Positions 16,766 through 26,128 of a DNA stretch of 64,000 nt are shown piece by piece; position 1 is the stretch's first letter, and each line of letters begins with the position of its first letter. This DNA is from Opitutia bacterium. Lineage in GTDB: Bacteria > Verrucomicrobiota > Verrucomicrobiia > Opitutales > Opitutaceae. Made by a program: the position numbers and the translations under genes. The stretch lies in assembly GCA_016217545.1 (NCBI GenBank), contig JACRHT010000017.1, positions 930,001 to 994,000 of the forward strand, read 5' to 3'. Below the pieces are notes generated by a model that saw only the letters and a program-made list of their open reading frames with translations, was not told the origin of the DNA and did no database searches.

Positions 16766-17905
16766 TCAGCGCGCCGCGTGCGTTTCGCATGCGCGCAGGA
16801 CGCGCAGCGTGTTCTGTCCCCAGAGCTTCGCCAGCGCCTCTTCGCTCCAGCCGCGCGCGCGCAGGGCGCGGGTGAGATTCGGATAGTCGCCGACCTGATC
16901 GAGCCCGTCGACTCCGCCGCCGCCGTCGAAATCGCAACCGATGCCGACGTGATCGATGCCCGCGACCGCCACGGCGTGCTCCACGTGCGCGATGTAATCC
17001 TCGAGCGTGCACTTAGGCGCGGGATGTTCGCGGTCGATCCGCGCCCACTCCCCCGCGTATTGCGCGCGGATTTCCGGCGTGAGCACGAGGTCCTTCAATT
17101 TGAGCAAGAGCTTCGCGCCTTCCTCGGTCTGGCGGTTGCCGGGGGAGTTCTTCACGGCGATGGGCAGCGCGTTGATCTGGATCACGCCGCCCTTCGCCGC
17201 GAGCGCGCGGAGCAGCTCATCGCCGATGTTGCGCGGGTGATCGCACACTGCGCGGCAACCGCTGTGGGTGAGCAACGGCGGCGTGGCCGACAGCTCGAGC
17301 AAATCCCAGAGCGCATCGTCGCTCGCGTGCGAGGCGTCGAGCGCGATGCCGAGACGGTTGCACTCGGCCATCACTTCCTTGCCGAACGGGCTCAGCCCGC
17401 CCCACTCCGGCGGACGCGGATCGGTGGACGAGTCCGCGACGTCGTTGTGCACCATGTGATTCAGACCGAGCATGCGCACGCCGCGCGCGTGGAATCTCGC
17501 CACGTTGCCCGCGTCGAGTCCGAGCGAGTAGCTGTTCTCAATGGCGAGATAGAGCGCGCGCTTGCCCTCGGCCTTGAGTCGCGGGCCGTCGTCGGCGCGG
17601 AGCGCGATGCCGCAACGGTCCGCATGCTGCGCCACGACCGCGTGGATGCGATCGAAGACCTGCATCGCCTTCTCGTGCGCCAGCGCGAAGCCCGGGGGCG
17701 TGCGCGCGGCCTGCGTCACGAACACCGCGAAGCCCAGCGCGTCGACGCCGCCGTCGGCCATGCGCGGCAGATCGCATTGCGTGCGATCGGCGGCGCGCTC
17801 GTGTCGCACGCCGAAATCCCAGCCGTCGCGCATGAGCGACGCCGTGGGTGTGTCGATATGCGTATCGAAAGTGAAGAAGCCGTCGTGCGGACCGGGCGCG
17901 GACAT
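16766..17905 (-). CDS. Membrane dipeptidase family (peptidase M19)
   Basis: A 379-residue zinc dipeptidase of the renal dipeptidase type. The metal site is built from DTHIDT (about residues 15-20), the Glu of IENSYS (about 124), the His of DASHASDDALW (about 205) and the His of LTHSGCRAV (about 226), with GIGCDFDGGGGV (about 325) as the late Asp motif. These enzymes hydrolyse dipeptides, often with D-residues. No signal peptide is visible, so it may be cytoplasmic. The ATG at 17905 was preferred because the frame upstream reads as low-quality sequence and would run into trxB. It is divergent from trxB with 121 bases between. Confidence 0.92.
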   Translation of the reverse strand: MSAPGPHDGFFTFDTHIDTPTASLMRDGWDFGVRHERAADRTQCDLPRMADGGVDALGFAVFVTQAARTPPGFALAHEKAMQVFDRIHAVVAQHADRCGIALRADDGPRLKAEGKRALYLAIENSYSLGLDAGNVARFHARGVRMLGLNHMVHNDVADSSTDPRPPEWGGLSPFGKEVMAECNRLGIALDASHASDDALWDLLELSATPPLLTHSGCRAVCDHPRNIGDELLRALAAKGGVIQINALPIAVKNSPGNRQTEEGAKLLLKLKDLVLTPEIRAQYAGEWARIDREHPAPKCTLEDYIAHVEHAVAVAGIDHVGIGCDFDGGGGVDGLDQVGDYPNLTRALRARGWSEEALAKLWGQNTLRVLRACETHAAR

Positions 17906-18026
17906 CGGGGCAAGTTGCGCGCGCGCCGGGGCGGGCGCAAGCCGCCACGCGATTGGTTCTTTCGGCACAAGCCCATCTGCGGAGTTGCGCTGCGCAGAGG
18001 CGTGAGTTCTCTGATGGCCTTTTCCC

Positions 18027-18974
18027 ATGTCCGCCCCCCAAATCGAAAATGTCGTCATCGTCGGCACCGGTTGCGCCGGGCTCACCGCCGCCATCTACAC
18101 CGGTCGCGCCAACCTGCAGCCGCTCGTCATCGAAGGCTCCCTGCCGGGCGGGCAGCTGACGACGACGTCCGAGGTGGAGAACTTCCCCGGTTTTCCGGAG
18201 GGCGTCGACGGCTTCATGCTGATGCAGAACCTCCGCAAGCAGGCGGAGAAATTCGGCACGCGCTACGAGAGCGGCACCGTGACCGGGCTCGATACCTCGA
18301 GCTGGCCGCACACGCTCAAGCTCACCGACCGTGAGATCAAAGCCAAGGTCATCATCGTCGCCACCGGCGCCTCGCCGCGCATGACGGGCATCCCGGGCGA
18401 GAAGGAACTCTACGGCGGCAAGGGCGTGACGACTTGCGCGACCTGCGACGGCGCGTTCTACCGCAACATGGACGTCGCGGTCATCGGCGGCGGCGACAGC
18501 GCGGCCGAAGAGGCGCTGTTCCTCACGCGCTTCGCCAAGAAAGTTTACCTCGTCCACCGCCGCGACACATTGCGCGCCTCGAAGATCATGGCGGACCGCG
18601 CGACCTCGCACCCGAAGATCGAATGCGTGTGGGACAGCGTGCCGGTCTCCGTCGAAGGCGTCGCCGAGGGCGCCGTCTCCGGCCTGAAGATCAAGAACGT
18701 GAAGACGAACGCCGAGAGCGTGCTCCCCGTGAAGGGCGTCTTCGTCGCCATCGGCCACGTGCCGAACACCGAGCCGTTCAAAGGCGCGGTGGATACGGAC
18801 GAGCAGGGCTATTTCGTGCCGGTCACCGGTTCGCAAGTGCGCACGAAGACGCCCGGCGTCTATGTCGCGGGCGATTGCGCCGACCACGTTTTCCGGCAGG
18901 CCATCACCGCCGCCGGCATGGGTTGCCAAGCCGCGATCGAAGCCGAACGCTGGCTCGCCGAGCACGGTGGCTAA
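18027..18974 (+). CDS. trxB: Thioredoxin reductase
   Basis: A 315-residue FAD/NADPH flavoenzyme that reduces thioredoxin. FAD site [16 protein letters not shown] near the N-terminus; redox-active CATCDGAFY (about residues 138-146); NADPH site [16 protein letters not shown]-terminal FAD motif [10 protein letters not shown]. The length is standard. Its stop overlaps the GTG start of the VanY-like gene by 8 bases, so the two are probably translationally coupled. Confidence 0.97.
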   Translation: MSAPQIENVVIVGTGCAGLTAAIYTGRANLQPLVIEGSLPGGQLTTTSEVENFPGFPEGVDGFMLMQNLRKQAEKFGTRYESGTVTGLDTSSWPHTLKLTDREIKAKVIIVATGASPRMTGIPGEKELYGGKGVTTCATCDGAFYRNMDVAVIGGGDSAAEEALFLTRFAKKVYLVHRRDTLRASKIMADRATSHPKIECVWDSVPVSVEGVAEGAVSGLKIKNVKTNAESVLPVKGVFVAIGHVPNTEPFKGAVDTDEQGYFVPVTGSQVRTKTPGVYVAGDCADHVFRQAITAAGMGCQAAIEAERWLAEHGG

Positions 18975-19521
18975 GCATCGCTACGCGCGCGTCTGGAAGC
19001 AGCTCGGCATTCCCGCCGACTATCCGCGAGTGCGCGGACTGCCGCTGCAACGAGAAGCGACGAAGCTCGTGCTCGTCGCCCGCGCGCACGACGATGGCAA
19101 AGCCATCCGGCTCACGCCGCGCGCGGCCGCTGCCTGGCGCCGGATGCGCGATGCCGCCGCCGCGGACGGCCTGACGCTGCTGCCGCTCTCCGGATTCCGC
19201 AGCGTGGCCCGCCAAACGAAGATCATCCGCGGCCACCTCGCGAAAGGCAGGCCGCTGGCGGACATCCTGCGCTACGTCGCAGCGCCCGGCTGCAGCGAGC
19301 ACCACACCGGACGCGCGATCGACATCGGATCGCCGGACGAGAGCGCCCACTTCGAGGCCACCTTCGACCGCACCAAGGAATATCGCTGGCTGCGGCGTCG
19401 CGCGGCCGAATTTGGGTTCACCCTCTCGTATCCCCGCAACAATCCACACCACATCGGATACGAGCCGTGGCATTGGTTTTTGGGGACACCCCCAAAAAAA
19501 CTCCAGAGCCAGTCGGCCTGA
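18967..19521 (+). CDS. VanY-like D-Ala-D-Ala carboxypeptidase family (M15B)
   Basis: A 184-residue peptidase of the LAS/M15 group. Motifs: SGFRSVARQ (about residues 77-85), the first zinc His and Asp in [12 protein letters not shown] (about 111-122), the later catalytic Glu region YEPWHW with the final His (about 168-173). The enzymes cleave D-Ala-D-Ala peptides in cell-wall metabolism. No signal peptide is seen with the GTG start at 18967, which overlaps trxB by 8 bases; without an export signal its target may be cytoplasmic peptides, or the true start may differ. The C-terminal [13 protein letters not shown] is atypical. Confidence 0.88.
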   Translation: MAKHRYARVWKQLGIPADYPRVRGLPLQREATKLVLVARAHDDGKAIRLTPRAAAAWRRMRDAAAADGLTLLPLSGFRSVARQTKIIRGHLAKGRPLADILRYVAAPGCSEHHTGRAIDIGSPDESAHFEATFDRTKEYRWLRRRAAEFGFTLSYPRNNPHHIGYEPWHWFLGTPPKKLQSQSA

Positions 19522-19635
19522 GAGCGGGGGCCATCGACGGAGCGGGGCGAAATGGGCCTCAAGACCTGCGGCCCGGGGTCGATGGTTGACGGGTCATCTC
19601 GAAAACCGGGTCCCCCGCCGGGCGAGTTTCCCCGC

Positions 19636-21162
19636 ATGAACTTCTCGGTTACCCAAAAGGTATTCAGCATCACTGTGCTCGCGACGATCGCGCTCGTTGC
19701 CATCCTGGGGGTCGCGTTTCGCGAATTCTCCGCGATCCGCGCGGGCAACGGCCACATGCTGCAACTCGCCAGCGCGCTCCAGACGCAGCAATACGCCGAC
19801 ATGATGCATGACGCTCTCCGCGGCGACGCGATGGCCGCCGTGCTCGCCGCGCAACGCGGGGACCACGCGATGTCCCAGGAGGTCGAGCGCGATCTCCATG
19901 AGCATGCGCAGGAAATCCGGGCCAAGATGGCCGAAAACCGCCAGCGTCCGCTCGACCCGCACATCCTCGCCCAACTCGACGCCATCGGCGCGCCGCTGGA
20001 CCGCTACGTCAAAGTGGTCGAGGAAAGCGTGACCCTCAGCCGGCGCGATCTCGCGGCCGCGACCAACAATTTCACCGCCGTGCAGGAATCCTTCCACGAA
20101 TTGGAGGACTCAATGGCCAAGCTCAGCGAAGCGATCGAGGCCGCCGCCCACGCCGCCAATGACGAAAGCGCGGCCCAGTTCTCACGGTTTATGCGTCGCG
20201 TGCTCGTGGCCGCCGGGGCGAGCTTCGTGCTGCTCGCCGCCCTGTCGCTGGTCGTCGCGCGCAGCATCCCGCGTCCTTTCGCGGCACTCATCCAGCGCCT
20301 CAGCGAGGGCGCCGAACGCAACGATACTTCGTCGAAGGCGCTGTCGGAGAACAGCGCGGTGCTCGCCGAGGGAGCGTCGTCGCAGGCGGCATCGCTCGAA
20401 CAAACCTCCGCCTCCCTCGAGGAGATTTCCAGCATGGCCAAGCACAACGCCGACGGCGCCGGTCGTGCCAAGGAACTGGCCACGCAGGCCCGACACGCCG
20501 CCGATCAGGGCACGCAGGAGGTGGCCGCGATGAACAGCGCCATGTCCGCGATCACGGAATCGAGCGCCGGCATCGCGAAGATCATCAAGACCATCGACGA
20601 GATCGCCTTCCAAACCAACATCCTCGCGCTCAACGCGGCCGTCGAGGCCGCCCGGGCAGGCGAGGCCGGGGCGGGTTTCGCCGTCGTCGCGGAGGAAGTC
20701 CGCGCGCTGGCCCAGCGCAGCGCGGTGGCCGCGCGCGAGACTGCGGCGCGCATCGACGACTCCGTTGCGAAAAGCCGGCATGGCGCCGAGGTTTGCCAGA
20801 AGGTGGCCGCCGGACTTCAGGAGATCGCCGCGAAATCGCGAGGCGTCGACGAGCTCGTCGGCGAAATCGCCCGCGCCTCCTCCGAGCAGACGCAAGGGAT
20901 CGCGCAGGTGAACCACGCGGTGGCGGAAATGGACAAGGTAATCCAAGGCAGCGCCGCCCGCGCCGAGGAAGGCGCCGGCATCGCCCACGAGCTCATCGCA
21001 CTATCCACGGAGTTGAAATCGTCGATCGCCGAGCTGGCCCGGCTGGTCGGACGCGTATCCGCGCCCGCACCGGCCAGCATGATCGCCGCCGCCAGCTCCA
21101 CGCCCGCGGCCGCGCCAACGCCTCCCCGTGCCCGCCAGCTCGCCACCGTCAGGGTGGTTTAA
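19636..21162 (+). CDS. Methyl-accepting chemotaxis protein without a full HAMP
   Basis: A 508-residue chemoreceptor. Transmembrane helix 1 at about residues 9-29, a helical periplasmic domain with Met/His-rich stretches ([19 protein letters not shown]) to about 190, and helix 2 at about 195-213. The signalling hairpin tip is [20 protein letters not shown] followed by [11 protein letters not shown]. Only a first HAMP-like helix ([15 protein letters not shown]) is present; the second helix and the DEIG element are missing. The C-terminus is an Ala/Pro tail without the NWxxF pentapeptide, so CheR/CheB tethering is unlikely. No che genes lie nearby. The ATG at 19636 starts directly before the first helix. 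Confidence 0.9.
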   Translation: MNFSVTQKVFSITVLATIALVAILGVAFREFSAIRAGNGHMLQLASALQTQQYADMMHDALRGDAMAAVLAAQRGDHAMSQEVERDLHEHAQEIRAKMAENRQRPLDPHILAQLDAIGAPLDRYVKVVEESVTLSRRDLAAATNNFTAVQESFHELEDSMAKLSEAIEAAAHAANDESAAQFSRFMRRVLVAAGASFVLLAALSLVVARSIPRPFAALIQRLSEGAERNDTSSKALSENSAVLAEGASSQAASLEQTSASLEEISSMAKHNADGAGRAKELATQARHAADQGTQEVAAMNSAMSAITESSAGIAKIIKTIDEIAFQTNILALNAAVEAARAGEAGAGFAVVAEEVRALAQRSAVAARETAARIDDSVAKSRHGAEVCQKVAAGLQEIAAKSRGVDELVGEIARASSEQTQGIAQVNHAVAEMDKVIQGSAARAEEGAGIAHELIALSTELKSSIAELARLVGRVSAPAPASMIAAASSTPAAAPTPPRARQLATVRVV

Positions 21163-21488
21163 ACCAAAGCGGGGCCGCAGCGGAGGAGGTGGCGTAGGCC
21201 TCAGTTCAGCTTAAAACGCTCTATGGCGTTTTCAAAGAAATGTTGCCGGGGTCGCTGACCCCGGAAAGGGGCTTTTCAGAGGGAGGAAGCGCGACCGGGC
21301 TCAGCGAGCCCGGCTACAGAAAAGCAGAAAAGACGCTATGGCGTTTCCGAAAATACGGCAGCCGCTCGCGCTCGAGGAGAGTGCGCGGACTACGTTCCGC
21401 GCCGCGGCTACACTTCAATTTGAAGACGCGCCCTAACGCAGGCTGGAAGCCCGCGCTACAAGCGCGGTCACAGTTCAGCTAAACCGCG
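21163..21488. other. Intergenic repeat region, 326 bases
   Basis: No gene seen. It contains the second copy of the family B palindrome (21241-21318), short direct repeats of the words CTATGGCGTTTTC/CTATGGCGTTTCC (near 21224 and 21338), and palindromic GC-rich words such as GAAGCCCGCGCTACAAGCGCGG near 21447. It separates the chemoreceptor from the convergent opgH end. Confidence 0.6.
21241..21318. repeat. Nested palindrome, family B copy 2
   Basis: A 78-bp element starting TGTTGCCGGGGTCGCTGACC and ending CCCGGCTACA. It aligns along its whole length with 15839-15917, including the internal GGAAAG...AGGGAGGAAGCG stretch. Confidence 0.85.
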
Positions 21489-23630
21489 TCAGGCCACGGC
21501 GCGCGGCGAATAACCGGCGAGCGCGTCGCGCCACCACGGGGCGAGCTCACTCAGCGGACGCGTCCAGACTTCGCGGTGCAGGCGGTCCATTGAGTCGGCG
21601 TCGGCGAGCAGCGCGAGTTTCTCGTGCGACTTCATGGCCGCGGGTCCCTCGCGCAACAGGTGTTCCTGCATCATGCGGAAATATTCCGTGATCGCCTCGG
21701 CCCGCGCGCGCCGGTCGCGCAGCTGGCAGCGGTGCACGGCGTTGACGTAGGGGTCGACGATCGCGCGCGTGAACGCCACGTCGCGTCCGCCCATTTCCGC
21801 GCTGAACGCCGCGGTCGCGGGCTCCTCGAGCTTGGCTTGCAATTCGCGCAACTCGGCCGGCGGGTCGAGTTCATCCGGCGTGCAGAAGATGCCGGCGCGT
21901 TGCGCGGCCTGTCCGTAGCGGCGGAGCGCGGTGAACGCGGAAAAGGGCACCGCGAGAATCATGCCGAGCAGCACCGGTGACATCCACGCCAGCAGCCCCG
22001 GCGCAAAGAGCACCAGCACGAGCGTCCAGATGAGACCGAGCGCGAGGTGGCCCTTGTGCGTCTCGTAGGCTTCGCGCCAGTTGATCGTGTCCTCGCTGTC
22101 GCGGCGCTGGGTGACCCATTTCACGCCGCTGCCGAGGATGATCGAGACGACGAATTTCGCGTGGAAGAGCATCAGCACCGGCGCGAGCAGGATGGAGAAC
22201 AGCACTTCGCCGAGCACGCCCGCGCAGACTTTGCCGAGGCCGCCGAAACGCGCCGTGCCGCCGGGTTGCAGCGCGAGATCGAACACAGCGAGGACCTTCG
22301 AGAGGAAGAGCAACACGAACGTCGCGACCGCGAGCACGCCCCCCTGCGCCCCGGCGGGCAGGCCCAGGAGGTATGCCACGCCGGGCTCGGGCATCCAAGT
22401 GAGACCGGTGCGATTGAAGCCCACCATGAAGAGCGTGCCGATCACGAGCGACACGAACCAGAAGAGCGACGAGCTGTAGGCGAGGATGCCCATCGCAAAG
22501 TGCACGCGGCTGACGCTGTGCAGGCCGCGCGCGAAGACCAGCCACACGTGCTGCATGTTGCCCTGCGCCCAACGGCGGTCGCGCTTGGCGTAGTCGATCA
22601 GCGTCGGCGGCAACTCCTCGTAACTGCCCTCGAGTCCCGGCGTGAGCCACACTTCGTAACCGGCGCGACGCAGCAGCGCGGCCTCGACGAAATCGTGTGA
22701 GAGGATGCGACCGCCGAACGGTTCGCGTCCGGGCAATTGCGGCAGCGCGCAGTGGTCGATGAACGCCTTCACGCGGATGATGGCGTTGTGCCCCCAGTAA
22801 TTACCCTCGCTCTGTTGCCAGTAGTTCAGGCCGGCGAGAAAGATCGGGCCGTAGAGCCGCGAAGAGAATTGCAACACGCGCGCGAAGAGCGTCTCGGCGC
22901 CCATGAGCGCGGGCGCGGACTGGATGAGGCCGGCGCGCGGGTTGCGCTCCATCAGGCGCACCATCGTGACGATCGACTCGCCCGCCATCACGCTGTCGGC
23001 ATCGAGCACAACCATGTAGCGGAAACGGCGGCCCCAGCGGCGCAGGAAGTCGCCGATGTTGCCGGCCTTCTTGTTCGAGTTGATGCGACGCTTGCGGTAG
23101 AAAATGCGGCCGCGCGCGCCGAGCTCGCGGCAGAGTTCGACCCAAGCGAGTTCCTCCTTGATCCACTGGTCGGGCTCGGTCGAATCGCTGAGGATGAAGA
23201 AATCGAAATGCTCGATCTGGCCGGTGCGCTCGATGGATTTGTAGATGGCGCGCAAACCGGCGAAGACGCGGGTCACTTCCTCGTTGTAGACGGGCAACAC
23301 GATCGCGGTCGGCGCGAGCGGAACGGTCGACGGGTCCTCCGGCAGCGTGTTGAAAATCGTGGCGCGGTCGCCACGCCCGCGGCGCGCGAGGAAGCCGAAG
23401 GCCGCCTGCGACGCGCCGAACGAGAGTAACCCGAAGAGCAGCGTGAACAGCGCCCAGATCACCCACGCGGAGCCCTTGAGCGGCATGCCCCAGAGCAGGT
23501 CGCCCATCAGGAACGAGCCGGTGGCGGTGACGACGACGACGAAGGTCACGACCGCGGTGCGCCGGCGCGTGATGCGCGAGGGCGAGCGCAGCTCGAAGGG
23601 CAGCAGCGGGACTTTGAAGCGGAAGCCCAT
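21489..23630 (-). CDS. opgH: Glucans biosynthesis glucosyltransferase H
   Basis: A 713-residue inner-membrane processive GT2 enzyme that builds the beta-1,2-linked backbone of osmoregulated periplasmic glucans from UDP-glucose. Visible motifs: VLPVYNEEVTRVFAGL, the metal/nucleotide site VVLDADSVMAGE, SHDFVEAALLRRAGY, and KRDRRWAQGN, equivalent to the QxxRW signature. Transmembrane segments lie at about 24-42, 55-80 and repeatedly after 370. It is about 130 residues shorter than the E. coli protein at the N-terminus. The ATG at 23630 is used; a TTG four codons upstream is possible. It acts with OpgG encoded upstream. Confidence 0.95.
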   Translation of the reverse strand: MGFRFKVPLLPFELRSPSRITRRRTAVVTFVVVVTATGSFLMGDLLWGMPLKGSAWVIWALFTLLFGLLSFGASQAAFGFLARRGRGDRATIFNTLPEDPSTVPLAPTAIVLPVYNEEVTRVFAGLRAIYKSIERTGQIEHFDFFILSDSTEPDQWIKEELAWVELCRELGARGRIFYRKRRINSNKKAGNIGDFLRRWGRRFRYMVVLDADSVMAGESIVTMVRLMERNPRAGLIQSAPALMGAETLFARVLQFSSRLYGPIFLAGLNYWQQSEGNYWGHNAIIRVKAFIDHCALPQLPGREPFGGRILSHDFVEAALLRRAGYEVWLTPGLEGSYEELPPTLIDYAKRDRRWAQGNMQHVWLVFARGLHSVSRVHFAMGILAYSSSLFWFVSLVIGTLFMVGFNRTGLTWMPEPGVAYLLGLPAGAQGGVLAVATFVLLFLSKVLAVFDLALQPGGTARFGGLGKVCAGVLGEVLFSILLAPVLMLFHAKFVVSIILGSGVKWVTQRRDSEDTINWREAYETHKGHLALGLIWTLVLVLFAPGLLAWMSPVLLGMILAVPFSAFTALRRYGQAAQRAGIFCTPDELDPPAELRELQAKLEEPATAAFSAEMGGRDVAFTRAIVDPYVNAVHRCQLRDRRARAEAITEYFRMMQEHLLREGPAAMKSHEKLALLADADSMDRLHREVWTRPLSELAPWWRDALAGYSPRAVA

Positions 23631-23652
23631 TTTCAGAGACAAAGCGCGCCGA

Positions 23653-23730
23653 GGTGGAGCGCGTTGACCTCAACGCGCTCGTTCGCAGCGAGCGCGCGCA
23701 GTGAGCGCATTGGGGTCAATGCGCTCCACC
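23653..23730. repeat. Inverted repeat upstream of opgH
   Basis: GGTGGAGCGCGTTGACC (23653-23669) pairs with GGTCAATGCGCTCCACC (23714-23730) at 16 of 17 positions; a second inner pairing is possible. It fills most of the space between opgH and the gene before it, and may act on the mRNA of the operon. Confidence 0.75.
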
Positions 23731-23757
23731 GGCCAAAGCTGCGGGCGGGGAAATTCA

Positions 23758-24324
23758 TCAGTAGCGGACGGCGTAGAACGCGGCGGCGAGCGCGCCGAGG
23801 TAGACCAGCCACGTGGCGACACCACGAAGGAACGGCCACTTGTCGAAGGTGCGCCAGGTGTTGTCGGCGACTTCCGAGACGACGCCGAGGTCGATGGCGC
23901 GCGGCGTCATGTTGGAGAATTCGAGATCGGGTCCGGCTTCGACGTAGGTCGTGCGGAGTTCGCGGAGCATCTCCGGCGGCAGATCGTCGTCGCGGAGAAA
24001 ATGCTGCGGCCAGCGCTGCGGCAGGTCGGCGAGGTGCACGGCGGCGCGTTCGTGCGCGTAGCGGCGGCCTTCGTTTTCCGTCGGGTCGGTGCCGACGTGC
24101 ATCTGAATCCAGCCGTCGATGAGCAGCATCGCGGCGTCGGCGGCGATCTCGACCGGATGTTGCTCCATCTGCGAACTGCGGCGCTCGCGCGCGAAGGCGA
24201 GCACTTGCTCGGTCAACTCTTCGAGGCGGGCCGACGGCACCCCGTGCGCACACAGGTAGGCGCGAACGCGTTCGCGCGCCTCCGCCCACTCGGCGGCGTC
24301 GGCCACTTTGCCGGCGGCGTTCAC
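23758..24324 (-). CDS. Unknown tail-anchored protein between opgG and opgH
   Basis: A 188-residue protein starting with GTG; the start overlaps the opgG stop (GTGA, 24321-24324), so its translation is coupled to opgG. The first 165 residues are helical and charged (AEWAEARERVRAYLCAHGVP, FLRDDDLPPEMLRELRTTYV). The end has one hydrophobic helix (GVATWLVYLGALAAAFYAV) and finishes RY, giving a C-terminal membrane anchor with a cytoplasmic or periplasmic body. I do not recognise the family; enterobacterial opgGH operons have no such gene. It could replace the missing N-terminal cytoplasmic region of this short OpgH, or act as an assembly factor. That role is inference. Confidence 0.75.
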   Translation of the reverse strand: MNAAGKVADAAEWAEARERVRAYLCAHGVPSARLEELTEQVLAFARERRSSQMEQHPVEIAADAAMLLIDGWIQMHVGTDPTENEGRRYAHERAAVHLADLPQRWPQHFLRDDDLPPEMLRELRTTYVEAGPDLEFSNMTPRAIDLGVVSEVADNTWRTFDKWPFLRGVATWLVYLGALAAAFYAVRY

Positions 24325-25844
24325 GGCTTCCAGGACATCGCCCAAGTCTCGGTGACGACCTTGTCGCCGAGCTTGAGGCGGGCGCGCAGCTCGGTGAGCG
24401 GCGAGCCGGCGGGCGCGGAGAATGCCATCACGAGGCGCCACGAGCCGTCCTGCTCGTTGCGGACGACGTGCGTGTGCTCGAGCTTGGCGGGGCCGGCGGT
24501 GACGATTTCGGGAAAAAGCTCGGCGTCGACGGGCACGACGTCGGGCTTGAGGCCGTTGAAATCGACGACGTAGCGCGTGCGGTTCTCGGCGCCGTCGTGC
24601 TGGGTCTGGCGCGTCGAGCGCACCCAGCCCAACCCGCCGCCGAAAGTGGACGCGTTGGTCCAGTGGAGGCGCCAGTTCAGCTCCATCGGCTTGCCGAGTG
24701 CGACCGGGGCGTCGGGCGTGAAGAAGGCGACGATGTTGTCGTTGAATTCGTTGCCGGCGGGCAGCTCGACGAGGCGGACTTTGCCGGCGGGCCACTGGCC
24801 GATCGCTTCGACCCAGACGCTCGGGCGCATGTGGTAGAAGGCCTCGAGGTCTTCGTAGCTGGAGAAGTTGCGGTCGCGCTGGAGCAGGCCGAAGCCGGCG
24901 AGCGCGGGCGCGGGGATGTCGCTGCGGAGCAAGCCGGGCGGATTCGTGAGCGGGCGCCAGACGCGCTCGTCCTTGCTGGGGGCGACGAGCAGGCCGTCGG
25001 AGTCGTGCACCTCGGGGCGGAAATCGCCGTAGTGGTGCGGCGACATCTCGCCATACCAGAACATGCTCGTGAGCGGCGCAAAGCCCGGCAGATCGACGGC
25101 GGTGCGGAAATAGAGCGTGGCCTTCACGTCCACGACGGTCTCGTCGCCCGGCGTGATGACGAAGCTGTAGGCGCCGCAGACGGATTTGCTGTCGAGCAGG
25201 GCGTGGACGACGAGGGATTTCGCACCGAGGTCGGGCTTGCCGAGCCAAAATTCGATGAACGACGGGAACTCCTCGGGCGCGGGACCACCGGAGTTGAGCG
25301 CGAGGCCGCGCGCGGAGAGGCCGTAACGCTGCTCCTTCGCGAGGGCGCGGAAGTAGCTCGCGCCGAGAAACGAGATGATCTCGTCCCATTTGCCCGGCTG
25401 GTTGATTTCGTTGATCACGCGGAAGCCCGCGTAGTTGAGGCCGCGCTTGGCCCAGAAGGACGGTTTCAGCTCCTGGTAGTCGAAGAATTTCTGGGTGAAC
25501 GGCAGCGGCTGCGTGTGCGTCGCCGTGAACTCGTGCACCTCGACAGTCTGGTTGAACAGGTAGCCGGGATGAAAGAACTGGACCTGAAACGGCAGGTTGT
25601 CCGACCGCCACAAGGAGTTCTCCGGAATGAAACGGATGCGGCGATATTGGTCGTAGCCGAGCTTCCGGAAAAACGGGCTCACTTGCTCGCGCGGGGGCTC
25701 GTAGGGCTCAGTGGCGATCTCCGCCGCGAGCTGCTTCACGTATTCGTGATCGACCGTGACCCGCTCGACGCCGGCACGCAGCGACCCGGCGGAGGCGAGC
25801 CACGCGAAAGCGGCGAGCGTCGTGATGAGACGATGAAAATTCAT
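24321..25844 (-). CDS. opgG: Periplasmic glucans biosynthesis protein G
   Basis: A 507-residue periplasmic protein of the OpgG/OpgD family, required for osmoregulated periplasmic glucan synthesis. The signal peptide ends near ASAGSLRAG. Family motifs: VTVDHEYVKQLAAEIA (start of the mature domain), YDQYRRIRFIPENSLW, HPGYLFNQTVEVHEF, and in the C-terminal Ig-like domain WRLHWTNAS and GGGLGWVRSTR. It is first in a minus-strand operon with the tail-anchored gene and opgH. A 284-base region upstream separates it from the divergent Fur-family gene. Confidence 0.96.
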   Translation of the reverse strand: MNFHRLITTLAAFAWLASAGSLRAGVERVTVDHEYVKQLAAEIATEPYEPPREQVSPFFRKLGYDQYRRIRFIPENSLWRSDNLPFQVQFFHPGYLFNQTVEVHEFTATHTQPLPFTQKFFDYQELKPSFWAKRGLNYAGFRVINEINQPGKWDEIISFLGASYFRALAKEQRYGLSARGLALNSGGPAPEEFPSFIEFWLGKPDLGAKSLVVHALLDSKSVCGAYSFVITPGDETVVDVKATLYFRTAVDLPGFAPLTSMFWYGEMSPHHYGDFRPEVHDSDGLLVAPSKDERVWRPLTNPPGLLRSDIPAPALAGFGLLQRDRNFSSYEDLEAFYHMRPSVWVEAIGQWPAGKVRLVELPAGNEFNDNIVAFFTPDAPVALGKPMELNWRLHWTNASTFGGGLGWVRSTRQTQHDGAENRTRYVVDFNGLKPDVVPVDAELFPEIVTAGPAKLEHTHVVRNEQDGSWRLVMAFSAPAGSPLTELRARLKLGDKVVTETWAMSWKP

Positions 25845-26059
25845 TCCAGTCAGCGTGTTAACCGGGGGAAACGTGGAGGACCACTCAATTTAAGCAGAAG
25901 CCAGGCCGCGAGGGTTGGCGACGGCGAGCTTATCTGCGGAGCCGGCTGAAGCCGCCTGCTCAGGCAGCCTCAGGGCAAAAGGGGGAAAGAACGACCACCC
26001 GAACGATACCACTGCCAGACCGCCACTTGAGCGGTTTGGTGCCGCCGGATGACACAATG

Positions 26060-26080
26060 GAATTAGAACTATTCTAATTC
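26060..26080. promoter_or_regulatory. 21-bp perfect operator-like palindrome before the Fur-family gene
   Basis: GAATTAGAA (26060-26068), centre CTA, TTCTAATTC (26072-26080). It lies 48 bases before the ATG of the Fur-family regulator in otherwise GC-rich DNA. Its form recalls PerR/Fur boxes (TTATAATnATTATAA type). The natural reading is an autoregulatory operator controlling the regulator and the suf genes behind it. Confidence 0.75.
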
Positions 26081-26128
26081 TCACTTGAAACTCAGTCCCA
26101 ACCGCATTGCCTTCACCGCTCCTCCTCA

